Source of the DNA: Pseudomonadota bacterium
Lineage (GTDB): Bacteria; Hydrothermota; 32-111; QNBC01
Assembly: GCA_011682715.1 (NCBI GenBank)
Contig: JAACEC010000014.1
Span: 1 to 12,304, forward strand
DNA: 12,304 bases
Direction of reading: 5' to 3'
This document shows positions 1 to 6,801 of this stretch, piece by piece. The number at the start of each line of letters is the position of its first letter. The stretch's first letter is position 1. The position numbers and the translations under genes were made by a program. The notes below the pieces were generated by a model. The model worked only from the letters and a program-made list of their open reading frames with translations, did no database searches and was not told the origin of the DNA.

Positions 1-35
1 CAATGTAAATCTTTGCCACTTCCTTCCCATATCAT
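1..35 (-). CDS. 5' end of an unidentified gene leaving the window
   Basis: On the minus strand an ATG at 35-33 opens a frame reading MIWEGSGKDLH before the window ends. Upstream on the same strand is a purine-rich ribosome-binding site (AGGAGAAAGGAAG, around 43-55) at normal spacing. I do not recognise the protein from eleven residues. The call rests only on start codon, ribosome-binding site and open frame, so it could be chance. If real, this gene is transcribed divergently from the cobalamin receptor unit. Confidence 0.4.
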   Translation of the reverse strand, partial: MIWEGSGKDLH

Positions 36-335
36 TTTTGCTTCCTTTCTCCTGAATAATATCATATTTTTTTTATTTTACAATACACGATGACTACATT
101 GAGTGTGTGATATAGGGGTCTCTGTTATTGAGAGAAACGAACTGATCCGCCTGCGCTAAAACTTCCCTCCTATGCTAAAGCTAAGGAGGATAAACTATCT
201 ATCTACAGGAGGGGAATTTGCGAGAATTTGAAGCGGGTTCAGTATGACCCGGGACAAAACAACCCTCTGCTTCGCAGTCCGTACTTTTGCAAGAGTGAAA
301 ACTGTAGTCACAAATTAATTCGTGCATAATATTAA
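36..335. other. Gene-free stretch with several small hairpins
   Basis: I see no convincing gene here. The stretch holds four short inverted repeats: TCTCT/AGAGA (119-135), CCTCCT/AGGAGG (166-189, inner GC/GC pairs and a TAAA loop), CGGGT/ACCCG (234-251) and CTGC-TTC-GCAG (267-277). A direct repeat of GAATTTG (214-220 and 224-230) is spaced 10 bp. Two AGGAGG strings (184-189, 207-212) have no start codon at a useful distance. It may be a small structured RNA, a decayed gene or regulatory DNA between two divergent genes; nothing matches a family I know. Confidence 0.35.
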
Positions 336-364
336 TTGACAAAATTATAAGATTGTAGTATTCT
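336..364 (+). promoter_or_regulatory. Promoter of the cobalamin receptor unit
   Basis: TTGACA (336-341) and TATTCT (359-364) are separated by 17 bp, a good sigma70-type promoter. The predicted start, near 371, falls at the very 5' edge of the riboswitch, as expected if the whole transcript leader is the sensor. Confidence 0.75.
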
Positions 365-367
365 ACC

Positions 368-494
368 TGTGAGGGAATGCGGTGAGAACCCGCAGCAGCC
401 CCGCTACTGTATGTGGTATCGAACGCACATCTGCCACTGTCCATCCGGACGGGAAGGCGTGCAAGTAGCAAGCCACGAGCCAGGATACCTCTTG
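368..494 (+). promoter_or_regulatory. Cobalamin riboswitch
   Basis: The conserved blocks of the adenosylcobalamin riboswitch family are present in order: GAGGGAATGCGGTGAGAACC (371-390), the AGCAGCCCCGCTACTGT core (394-410), GCCACTGT (433-440), GGGAAGGC (451-458) and the B12 box AGCCAGGATACCT (478-490). It lies between a promoter and a terminator upstream of a TonB-dependent receptor, the usual setting for vitamin B12 uptake control. Ligand binding is expected to lower expression. The GAGG near 371 can pair with CCTC at 488-491 to close the outer stem. Confidence 0.95.
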
Positions 495-496
495 TT

Positions 497-529
497 CGTA
501 TATCCTCGCGGGAGGGATATACGCTTTTT
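497..529 (+). terminator. Riboswitch-controlled intrinsic terminator
   Basis: A perfect 9-bp stem, CGTATATCC (497-505) with GGATATACG (515-523), is followed by C and five Ts. The 5' arm (TATCCT, 501-506) can instead pair perfectly with AGGATA (482-487) inside the B12 box. This gives a mutually exclusive antiterminator: free B12 box means read-through, ligand-occupied box means termination. The ribosome-binding site and receptor start lie 28-40 bases beyond it. Confidence 0.85.
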
Positions 530-568
530 CTTACCCGCACGGTGAAAAACTTTTAAAAGGAGGTTTCA

Positions 569-2500
569 ATGAAAAAGTTCCTTATTGCCGTGCTGCTATT
601 TCCCTTACTCATCGGATTCGTCTACGGAGATAAAATTTACCGTCTCCCCACAACAATCGTCTCTGCCGACCGCTTTGCAAGTTCAAAAAAAACAACATCC
701 TACAAAGTTACTATTGTAACTGCAAAACAGATAAGGAAACTCGGCGTAACTTCCGTTACGGAAGCAATAAACTACTGTACAAACTTAATATCAATGAATA
801 ACGGATATCCCGGATCGGTAAGTAGAATAGCAATGAGAGGTGCTTTCAGTCGTGATGTAACTGTAATGATCGACGGGTTGCCCATTAACTCTTCATTTAA
901 CGGTTCACCCGATCTTTCTATGATTCCTTTGAATGCCATTGAAAGAATCGAAGTGGTCGAAGGACCTATTTCGGCTTTATACGGCAGCGGTTCCATATCG
1001 GGAATCGTTAACATAGTTACGAAAAATGATACGAAAAACAGTTTCTCCATAGAGATAAAAAACCGCAATGCTTACGGAGCTTCTGCATCTGTAAACTCAC
1101 CTCTCGGGTTTTTATTTTTTGGAATGAAAAATGATAGAGGATGGAGAACTAATACTGATTTTAACAAAAGTAGTTTTCTGTGGAAAAAAGCTCTATTACT
1201 AAACCCCTTAAAATTGTCTCTGACCGCTTCATATACGGGATACGGCCTCGGCGTTCCCGGACCATTTCCCGACAGTAATTTTATCCCCGAATTCGGAGAT
1301 TCCTCTGCAACATCCATATTTGATAATCAAAAAACACGCAATTTACTTTTCAAACTCTCTTCCGATTTGAATATAAAATCCAGCAATTTGATAAAATTCA
1401 ACTACTATTTTAATTATGATTCTCTGACGTACTATTCGCATTACAGAAGTTTCTTCACAAACTCGGTTTTGAACAGTTTCTATCGATATGCAACTATCAA
1501 AAACATGCCGGAACTGCTGTTCGTTCACTCCGACAAATACTTTGAACTCGGGGTCGGCAGTAACGCAGATTTGCAAAAAAATTATTCGAGAACCGATGAG
1601 TACGGCGATTCCAACATTTTAGCCGACAGTTCGTCATGGAACGTACTGTATAACACCTATTCCTCGTTCCAAGAGGCGAAGTTGAATTTTATCCCTCACA
1701 TGATTGTGGAAAACAAATTGCGTTACGATTATGTAAGTCTCAAGAAAGATACGATTTCCAGAATTTTTAAAGCACTTTCATACTCATTCGGTGCCGTTTT
1801 TAACTACAATGCCTTTACATTAAAGACAAATTACGGAACCGCATTTAAAAATCCGGGTCTCAACGATCTCTTTTTCCCCTACATGGGTAACCCCGATCTG
1901 AAACCGGAAAAGGGCAGGGAATTTTCCGTTCTTCTTGGAGCGAACTTTCCCATAATGAATGTGAATGTATCGTATTTCAAAAAGAGTATCGACGATTTGA
2001 TCTACTGGAGTGGGATGATGCCCGAAAACATAAATAGTGTCAGTATTAACGGAATCGAAGGGCAATTTGGGCTTTCGTCCAGTTATGTTACACTATCGAC
2101 AAACTTAACATATCAAAATTCCATAAGTCATGATATAATCGATACGGTGAATATCCCCGTTTCGAGGACTACCCCCTATTCCCCTGCCTTTAAGGGGAGT
2201 TACGATATAAACATCAGATTGCCATACAACACAACCATAGGACAATCAGGGACATATATCACATCGTATGTAAATTATTTTAAAAATTACACTACCGGCG
2301 GCATAGATACGGTCAAAACAGATAATGCTTTAATACTCAACGGTAATGCGAGAATCGACATATCCGGAGTTAAACTCGTTCTGTCGATTTGGAATTTTCT
2401 CGATTACAAGGGCATAAAAAGCTTCGGCTACTCCGCTTACGACAGAGGCTATCCCTACAATGGAAGAAGAATCTCACTTAAAGTCTCGACCTCGTTTTAG
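569..2500 (+). CDS. btuB: TonB-dependent outer-membrane receptor, probably for cobalamin (BtuB-like)
   Basis: This is a 643-residue outer-membrane active transporter that would take up a corrinoid using energy passed on by TonB. Residues 1-20 form a signal peptide ending near VYG. A TonB box follows at 28-35 (TTIVSADR, compare the V-T-A-N/D-R type of BtuB). The plug domain spans about 45-155 (RGAFSRDVTVMIDGLPI, IERIEVVEGPISALYGSGSI, GIVNIVTK), and the rest is a 22-strand-type beta barrel with many aromatic residues, ending in a terminal Phe. Length is close to BtuB (about 600 residues). The ATG has a strong AAGGAGG six bases upstream. The cobalamin riboswitch in front is the main reason for the substrate assignment; the barrel itself does not prove it. 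No ABC transporter genes (btuCDF) lie next to it, and a terminator follows at once, so it is transcribed alone. Confidence 0.88.
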   Translation: MKKFLIAVLLFPLLIGFVYGDKIYRLPTTIVSADRFASSKKTTSYKVTIVTAKQIRKLGVTSVTEAINYCTNLISMNNGYPGSVSRIAMRGAFSRDVTVMIDGLPINSSFNGSPDLSMIPLNAIERIEVVEGPISALYGSGSISGIVNIVTKNDTKNSFSIEIKNRNAYGASASVNSPLGFLFFGMKNDRGWRTNTDFNKSSFLWKKALLLNPLKLSLTASYTGYGLGVPGPFPDSNFIPEFGDSSATSIFDNQKTRNLLFKLSSDLNIKSSNLIKFNYYFNYDSLTYYSHYRSFFTNSVLNSFYRYATIKNMPELLFVHSDKYFELGVGSNADLQKNYSRTDEYGDSNILADSSSWNVLYNTYSSFQEAKLNFIPHMIVENKLRYDYVSLKKDTISRIFKALSYSFGAVFNYNAFTLKTNYGTAFKNPGLNDLFFPYMGNPDLKPEKGREFSVLLGANFPIMNVNVSYFKKSIDDLIYWSGMMPENINSVSINGIEGQFGLSSSYVTLSTNLTYQNSISHDIIDTVNIPVSRTTPYSPAFKGSYDINIRLPYNTTIGQSGTYITSYVNYFKNYTTGGIDTVKTDNALILNGNARIDISGVKLVLSIWNFLDYKGIKSFGYSAYDRGYPYNGRRISLKVSTSF

Positions 2501-2505
2501 ACGAC

Positions 2506-2544
2506 AGAGGGGGCGGATAGATATTCGTCCCCTCTTTTCCTTTT
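2506..2544 (+). terminator. Intrinsic terminator after the receptor gene
   Basis: AGAGGGG (2506-2512) pairs with CCCCTCT (2529-2535) and an inner CG/CG; the hairpin runs into TTTTCCTTTT. It begins six bases after the stop codon. The descending arm (ATTCGTCCCC) is nearly the same as in the terminator after clpB. Confidence 0.85.
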
Positions 2545-3137
2545 GATAATCCGAATTACCCTCTTTCGTTTCTTGATTGTTTTTCAATATTTATAACAAA
2601 TTTGCCTTCTCCCTGAAATTTGGGAATTTAATCTTGCAAACAGTATCTATTTGGGAATAAACCAACAATATTGTATTCAGACAACCTGTTTAAAATTAAG
2701 TAAAAATAATGTTTGACAAAAGAAGGAACTTCTTTCAAAATGATATGAACATAATACTCGGGCTAAATATGTTGTATACACATTACAAACATTAGATATC
2801 CGATATGTAGAATAGACATCAACCAAATCTTTAACTCCCTTTGTAGAGATATAATAATCTTTGTTACAATCGATGTTATAAGATTCTCCGGGGAATTCCA
2901 ATGATAGTTCTCTTTCTTAAGGAGACTTTACAGAGGGATGTAAAACAGAATGAATAATAATAATTCACTATGCTAAACCCAAGGTAGCTTTTTTACTTGA
3001 AGAAAATAGCTATATGGAAATTACCTTCTCTTGCGTAGATTTATAATCACAACAATCCAAAAAACACAAGAAAACTCAAATTACGCTTAGACTATAAGAT
3101 TAAATAATATATTATTCGACAAAAAGTTGTAATATAA
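2545..3137. other. Gene-free stretch, possibly containing a decayed gene on the minus strand
   Basis: No intact gene is supported. On the minus strand one frame stays open for about 80 codons (roughly 2919 to 2677), with protein-like composition (for example GVKDLVDVYSTYR), but it has only a TTG as possible start and no ribosome-binding site. The same frame upstream (about 3060-2920) is broken by several stops. I do not recognise any family. A perfect inverted repeat AAAGAAG-GAA-CTTCTTT lies at 2719-2735, directly after TTGACA (2713-2718), without a good -10 box. No clear terminator for the minus-strand gene ending at 3138 was seen. Confidence 0.35.
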
Positions 3138-3659
3138 CTAAGGAAAAACAATTTCTACTTTATCATCCCCAAGTTTTGTTACTTTTAGGTTTTCCTTATA
3201 AAATTTTCCAACTCCCTTAATTAACCCCACCATGATATCAATAAGACCTCGTTGGGATTTGTATTTCATAATCATAGTCTTTTCATCCTTCCAATCATAT
3301 TCGAATCTTGGTGGATGGGCATCGGGAATTCTTTTTGTCATAGCAATATGGACTAAATCCATTTTCAGTAGAAAATCTTTTGCCGTTTTAGCCCCTGTAA
3401 AGTAAACCTGGTATATTTCCTGTGCATACACATTAATCCAATAATCACCGAATGCATCTCCGGCTTGAGTTATAGATATATTTACAACCTTACAGAGTGA
3501 ATCAATAACTTTCAAAACAGTCTGATCATCAACATTTGATATTGGTAAGATCATAGGCTCTTCTTCAAATCCTGCGTTCTTCAATGTACTTTCCCATTTG
3601 TCTTTCCCGAACTTTTCTTTCACCATTTCCTTCAATGCAAGTACGATTACTCCTTTCAT
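3138..3659 (-). CDS. Stand-alone H-NOX haem nitric-oxide-binding sensor protein
   Basis: A 173-residue single-domain protein of the H-NOX (HNOB) family, which binds haem and senses NO or O2 in the cytoplasm. The start MKGVIVLALKEMV matches the family N-terminus. The proximal haem ligand is H104 (in MDLVHIAMTKRIPDAHPPRF), the conserved proline that distorts the haem is P117, and the haem-propionate motif Y-x-S-x-R is Y133/S135/R137. Aligned by eye to the O2-binding Thermoanaerobacter protein, its distal pocket residues Trp9, Asn74 and Tyr140 become Leu9, Trp74 and Ile142. Family knowledge links a missing distal Tyr to NO-selective, non-O2-binding proteins; NO sensing here is inferred. The ATG has AGGAGG six bases upstream. 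Bacterial H-NOX genes usually sit next to a histidine kinase, cyclic-di-GMP enzyme or chemoreceptor; no such partner is present. It is divergent from clpB. Confidence 0.9.
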   Translation of the reverse strand: MKGVIVLALKEMVKEKFGKDKWESTLKNAGFEEEPMILPISNVDDQTVLKVIDSLCKVVNISITQAGDAFGDYWINVYAQEIYQVYFTGAKTAKDFLLKMDLVHIAMTKRIPDAHPPRFEYDWKDEKTMIMKYKSQRGLIDIMVGLIKGVGKFYKENLKVTKLGDDKVEIVFP

Positions 3660-3724
3660 CTTACACCTCCTATTTCCGTTTTTACCGTTTTTTTATTTTA
3701 TACCCTCGGCTTATTCATTATAAA

Positions 3725-3754
3725 ATAATAATGTGTAATTTACTATATTGTCAA
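3725..3754 (-). promoter_or_regulatory. Promoter of the H-NOX gene
   Basis: On the minus strand TTGACA (3754-3749) and TATTAT (3730-3725) are 18 bp apart. The transcript would start near 3718 and have a leader of about 60 bases. A copy of the shared upstream motif ends five bases before the -35 box. Confidence 0.7.
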
Positions 3755-3759
3755 GTGGT

Positions 3760-3781
3760 AGATAGATACGGACATATTTAC
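3760..3781 (-). repeat. Shared promoter-upstream motif, copy A
   Basis: Read on the minus strand this 22-bp site contains AATATGTCCGTATCTAT. It ends five bases upstream of the -35 box of the H-NOX promoter. It matches copy C (12255-12276) at 19 of 22 positions and copy B (6699-6720) closely. It also lies about 37 bp upstream of the clpB -35 box in the opposite orientation, so it could act on both genes. Confidence 0.6.
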
Positions 3782-3807
3782 TCGTCTATTCGCATAATCA
3801 TATTTTC

Positions 3808-3844
3808 ATAACGAAATATTGACAAAACGGAATATCATCGTTAT
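3808..3844 (+). promoter_or_regulatory. Inverted repeat over the clpB promoter, candidate operator
   Basis: ATAACGA (3808-3814) and TCGTTAT (3838-3844) are perfect inverted copies, and the inner ATATT (3816-3820)/AATAT (3831-3835) extends the symmetry. The repeat brackets the -35 box and reaches the -10 box, a placement typical of repressor operators. It does not match CIRCE (HrcA), HAIR (HspR) or CtsR sites as I know them. Function is inferred from position only. Confidence 0.4.
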
Positions 3845-3847
3845 ATT
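3819..3847 (+). promoter_or_regulatory. Promoter of clpB
   Basis: TTGACA (3819-3824) and TATATT (3842-3847) are 17 bp apart, close to the sigma70-type consensus. The transcript would start near 3854, leaving a short leader of about 27 bases with TTGGAGG as ribosome-binding site. Confidence 0.8.
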
Positions 3848-3880
3848 CCAACAGAAGTTTGAAGTTTTGGAGGTATTAAT

Positions 3881-6475
3881 GTGAATATAAATAAGTATAC
3901 GCAAAAATTGCAGGAAATTCTAATGAATTCTCAATCTATTGCCTTAAAATATAACAATCAATCAATCGATACAGCACATTTTATTATGGCAATCCTGGAA
4001 GATAACGACAATGTCGGCTCTTCAATCATTTCCAAAGCGGGTGTAAATCCGGAGCAACTGAAAAACGGTATAGAAGCAATACTTGCTTCTATACCCAAAG
4101 TCTACGGAAGCAACCAGCAAGTGGGTATCAACCCCGATTTTCATCGTTTATTGGTCGCCGCCGAAGACTATGCAAAAAAAATGAAGGACGACTATATCAG
4201 CATAGAACATGTCATTTTCATTCTCTTTGACAAAGCTCCAGATTCCCAGGTGGTTCGGCTACTCGGCAGCCTCGGGCTGACAAAGGAAAAACTTATGTCT
4301 GTGATCAAGGATATACGAGGCAATCAGAGGATAACATCCGACAATCCCGAAGAAACTTTTCAAGCCCTCGAAAAATACGGAAGAGATCTGACAAAACTCG
4401 CTGCATCGGGGAAACTCGATCCCGTTATCGGGAGAGACGACGAAATAAGAAGGGTGATCCAGATACTTTCCCGCAGGACTAAGAATAACCCCGTCCTCGT
4501 AGGCGAACCGGGTGTGGGTAAAACGGCTATTGTGGAAGGTCTGGCACAGAGGATAATAAAAGGTGATGTTCCGGAAGGACTTAAAGATAAAAAAATACAT
4601 ACACTTGATACCGGTTCGCTCATTGCCGGAGCAAAGTTCCGCGGACAATTCGAAGAACGTTTAAAAGCGGTTTTGAAGGAAGTACAAAATTCCAACGGCG
4701 GGATTATACTCTTTATCGACGAATTGCACACCGTAGTGGGAGCCGGTAATGCGGAAGGATCCGTCGATGCCAGTAACATTCTTAAGCCGATGCTTTCAAG
4801 AGGCGAATTGCACTGCATAGGTGCTACCACATTGAAAGAATACAAGAAATATATTGAGAAAGATGCGGCTCTCGAAAGACGTTTTCAGATGGTACTTGTT
4901 GATCAACCCAGTGTCGAGGATACAATTTCGATACTGAGAGGTTTGAAGGGAAAATATGAGGTCTATCACGGCGTCAGAATTAAGGATGCCGCACTCGTAT
5001 CCGCAGCCGTTCTGAGCAACAGGTATATAAGCGATCGTTTCCTCCCCGATAAGGCAATCGATCTGGTCGATGAAGCTGCCGCTAAACTTAGAACGGAAAT
5101 CGACAGCATGCCTACGGAACTCGACGAAGTTTCGAGAAGAATAGTGCAACTCGAGATCGAGAAAGAGGCTCTGAAAAAGGAAACCGACAAAGCATCGAAA
5201 CAGAGGCTCGAAAAACTGGAGAAGGAATTAGCCAATCTCAAAGAGAGAGAGAAAACACTAAGATCTCAATGGGAAGAAGAAAAGAAACTGATTCGCGGCT
5301 TAAAAGAAGCTAAGAAAAAAATAGAACAGATAAAACTCGAAATACAAAAGGCAGAAAGAGCTTACGATTACAATAAGGCTGCAGAACTGAAATACGGTAA
5401 ATTAAAAGAAGCCGAAGACGAGAAAAAACATTACGAAGAATTACTCAGTAAAGAATCCGACAAACGTCTCCTGAAAGAAGAGGTAGACGAAGAAGATATT
5501 TCTGAAATCGTAAGCAGATGGACAGGAATCCCCGTAAATAAATTAATGGAAGGGGAAAAATCGAAACTCTTGAAACTGAACGAACATCTGCACAAACGCG
5601 TCATTGGTCAGGATGAAGCGGTACAAGCCGTTGCCGATGCCGTAATAAGGGCAAGAGCCGGTATTAAGGATCCGAAAAGACCTATAGGAAGTTTCATATT
5701 CCTCGGACCTACGGGGGTCGGAAAAACGGAATTGGCAAAAGCACTTGCGGAGAACCTCTTCGACGATGAGAACAGTATTATCAGACTTGATATGTCTGAG
5801 TATATGGAGAAATTCAACGTATCGAGATTAATCGGATCACCTCCGGGATACGTGGGATACGAGGAAGGCGGACAGCTCACTGAAGCCGTTAGAAGAAAAC
5901 CCTATTCGGTAATACTTTTCGACGAGATCGAAAAAGCCCACAGCGATATATTCAATATACTCCTGCAAATTCTCGACGACGGGCATCTTACCGATGCTCA
6001 GGGAAGAACGGTGAATTTCAAAAATACCGTTATAATCATGACATCGAACATTGGCAGCGACAGAATCCTCGAATACGCGGAAAACGATGAATTCGATTAC
6101 ATGAAGATGAAAACAGAAGTTATCGGCATGTTACGAAATCACTTTAAACCGGAATTTTTAAACAGAGTTGACGAGATAGTCGTATTCCATGCACTGAGGA
6201 AAAAACAGCTTAAGGAGATTGTAAAATTGCAAATCGGTATTCTGCAGAAACGACTAATCGAGAAAAACATCAAAATAAACTTAATCGAAGCTGCCGAAGA
6301 TTACCTGATAAATAAGGGATATGACCCGCACTACGGTGCAAGACCGTTGAAGAGACTCATACAGAATGAGATTGAAACAGGCATCGCAAAACTAATAATC
6401 GCAGGTAAAATCACTGATGGAGATACTATTAAAATCAATGTAAAGAACGGAGCACTTTTCATAAAAAAGAAATAG
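3881..6475 (+). CDS. clpB: ATP-dependent protein disaggregase ClpB
   Basis: An 864-residue Hsp100 chaperone that, with the DnaK system, pulls polypeptides out of aggregates through a hexameric ring in the cytoplasm. Order of domains: Clp N-domain (about 1-145), first AAA+ module with Walker A GEPGVGKT (208-215) and Walker B DE (280-281), a long charged coiled-coil middle domain (about 400-525) that separates ClpB from ClpA/ClpC, second AAA+ module with Walker A GPTGVGKT (609-616) and Walker B DE (681-682), pore loop GYVGYEEGG, and the C-terminal GYDPHYGARPLKRLIQ segment. The first pore loop has KFRG where KYRG is usual, keeping an aromatic. The start is GTG at 3881, seven bases after TTGGAGG; the ATG two bases earlier runs straight into a stop. 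It is a single-gene unit with its own promoter and terminator. Confidence 0.97.
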   Translation: MNINKYTQKLQEILMNSQSIALKYNNQSIDTAHFIMAILEDNDNVGSSIISKAGVNPEQLKNGIEAILASIPKVYGSNQQVGINPDFHRLLVAAEDYAKKMKDDYISIEHVIFILFDKAPDSQVVRLLGSLGLTKEKLMSVIKDIRGNQRITSDNPEETFQALEKYGRDLTKLAASGKLDPVIGRDDEIRRVIQILSRRTKNNPVLVGEPGVGKTAIVEGLAQRIIKGDVPEGLKDKKIHTLDTGSLIAGAKFRGQFEERLKAVLKEVQNSNGGIILFIDELHTVVGAGNAEGSVDASNILKPMLSRGELHCIGATTLKEYKKYIEKDAALERRFQMVLVDQPSVEDTISILRGLKGKYEVYHGVRIKDAALVSAAVLSNRYISDRFLPDKAIDLVDEAAAKLRTEIDSMPTELDEVSRRIVQLEIEKEALKKETDKASKQRLEKLEKELANLKEREKTLRSQWEEEKKLIRGLKEAKKKIEQIKLEIQKAERAYDYNKAAELKYGKLKEAEDEKKHYEELLSKESDKRLLKEEVDEEDISEIVSRWTGIPVNKLMEGEKSKLLKLNEHLHKRVIGQDEAVQAVADAVIRARAGIKDPKRPIGSFIFLGPTGVGKTELAKALAENLFDDENSIIRLDMSEYMEKFNVSRLIGSPPGYVGYEEGGQLTEAVRRKPYSVILFDEIEKAHSDIFNILLQILDDGHLTDAQGRTVNFKNTVIIMTSNIGSDRILEYAENDEFDYMKMKTEVIGMLRNHFKPEFLNRVDEIVVFHALRKKQLKEIVKLQIGILQKRLIEKNIKINLIEAAEDYLINKGYDPHYGARPLKRLIQNEIETGIAKLIIAGKITDGDTIKINVKNGALFIKKK

Positions 6476-6482
6476 ATGTTTC

Positions 6483-6517
6483 GGGGAGACGCTAATTCGT
6501 CCCCCCTCTCTTTATTT
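6483..6517 (+). terminator. Intrinsic terminator after clpB
   Basis: GGGG-A-GACG (6483-6491) pairs with CGTC and the following C run (6498-6506), with a CTAATT loop and a mismatch, then CTCTCTTTATTT. It starts seven bases after the clpB stop and resembles the terminator after the receptor gene. Confidence 0.75.
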
Positions 6518-6698
6518 GAAATGAGAAATCGAATGACGAAGAAGTGTAGAGTTGTAAAATTACTTCATCGTTAAGTCTCTCTTTTAGTAATTAATTTGTT
6601 GCTATCGACCTGAAAATCTAGTCATCGTGAACTAGTTTCGGAATCTCTATTCTCTGCCAATCAGCTCAATCAAATTCTATACTATTATTTCTCATCCG
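6518..6698. other. Intergenic stretch with two weak hairpins
   Basis: No gene seen. GACGAAGAAGT (6535-6545) pairs with ACTTCATCGTT (6562-6572) in ten of eleven positions around a 16-base loop, and CTAGT/ACTAG (6618-6635) makes a smaller hairpin. Neither is followed by a clear T run. Function is unknown. Confidence 0.3.
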
Positions 6699-6720
6699 GT
6701 TAATATGTTCATATCTATCT
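6699..6720 (+). repeat. Shared promoter-upstream motif, copy B
   Basis: This 22-bp site contains AATATGTTCATATCTAT and ends 19 bp before the -35 box of the promoter at 6740. It differs from the three-copy consensus at only two positions. Unlike copies A and C it is on the plus strand, but again in the same orientation as its promoter. Confidence 0.6.
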
Positions 6721-6739
6721 CTGTTACCTGACATTGAAT

Positions 6740-6768
6740 TTGACATCACATTTGAAATAAGTTACAAT
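6740..6768 (+). promoter_or_regulatory. Promoter of the broken SUMF1-like gene
   Basis: TTGACA (6740-6745) and TACAAT (6763-6768) are 17 bp apart, a strong sigma70-type match. The start would be near 6775. That promoter and ribosome-binding site remain intact suggests the gene behind it broke recently. Confidence 0.8.
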
Positions 6769-6801
6769 TCTAATATAGTTTATATTTTCAAAGGGGAGGA
6801 A

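Noticed and set aside
270..290. A fourth copy of the shared promoter-upstream motif before the cobalamin receptor promoter
   Set aside because: Only GTCCGTAC (276-283) matches; the AATAT half and the CTAT tail are missing, so I do not count it.
199..540. A 113-codon open frame on the minus strand over the cobalamin riboswitch
   Set aside because: It is antisense to a clearly recognised riboswitch and terminator and has no family resemblance or ribosome-binding site.
2713..2741. A plus-strand promoter at TTGACA 2713
   Set aside because: The hexamer 17 bp downstream (CAAAAT) is poor and no gene follows on the plus strand.
4259..5241. Long minus-strand open frames within clpB
   Set aside because: ClpB is continuous and fully conserved across this stretch on the plus strand; the antisense frames are by-products of its codon use.
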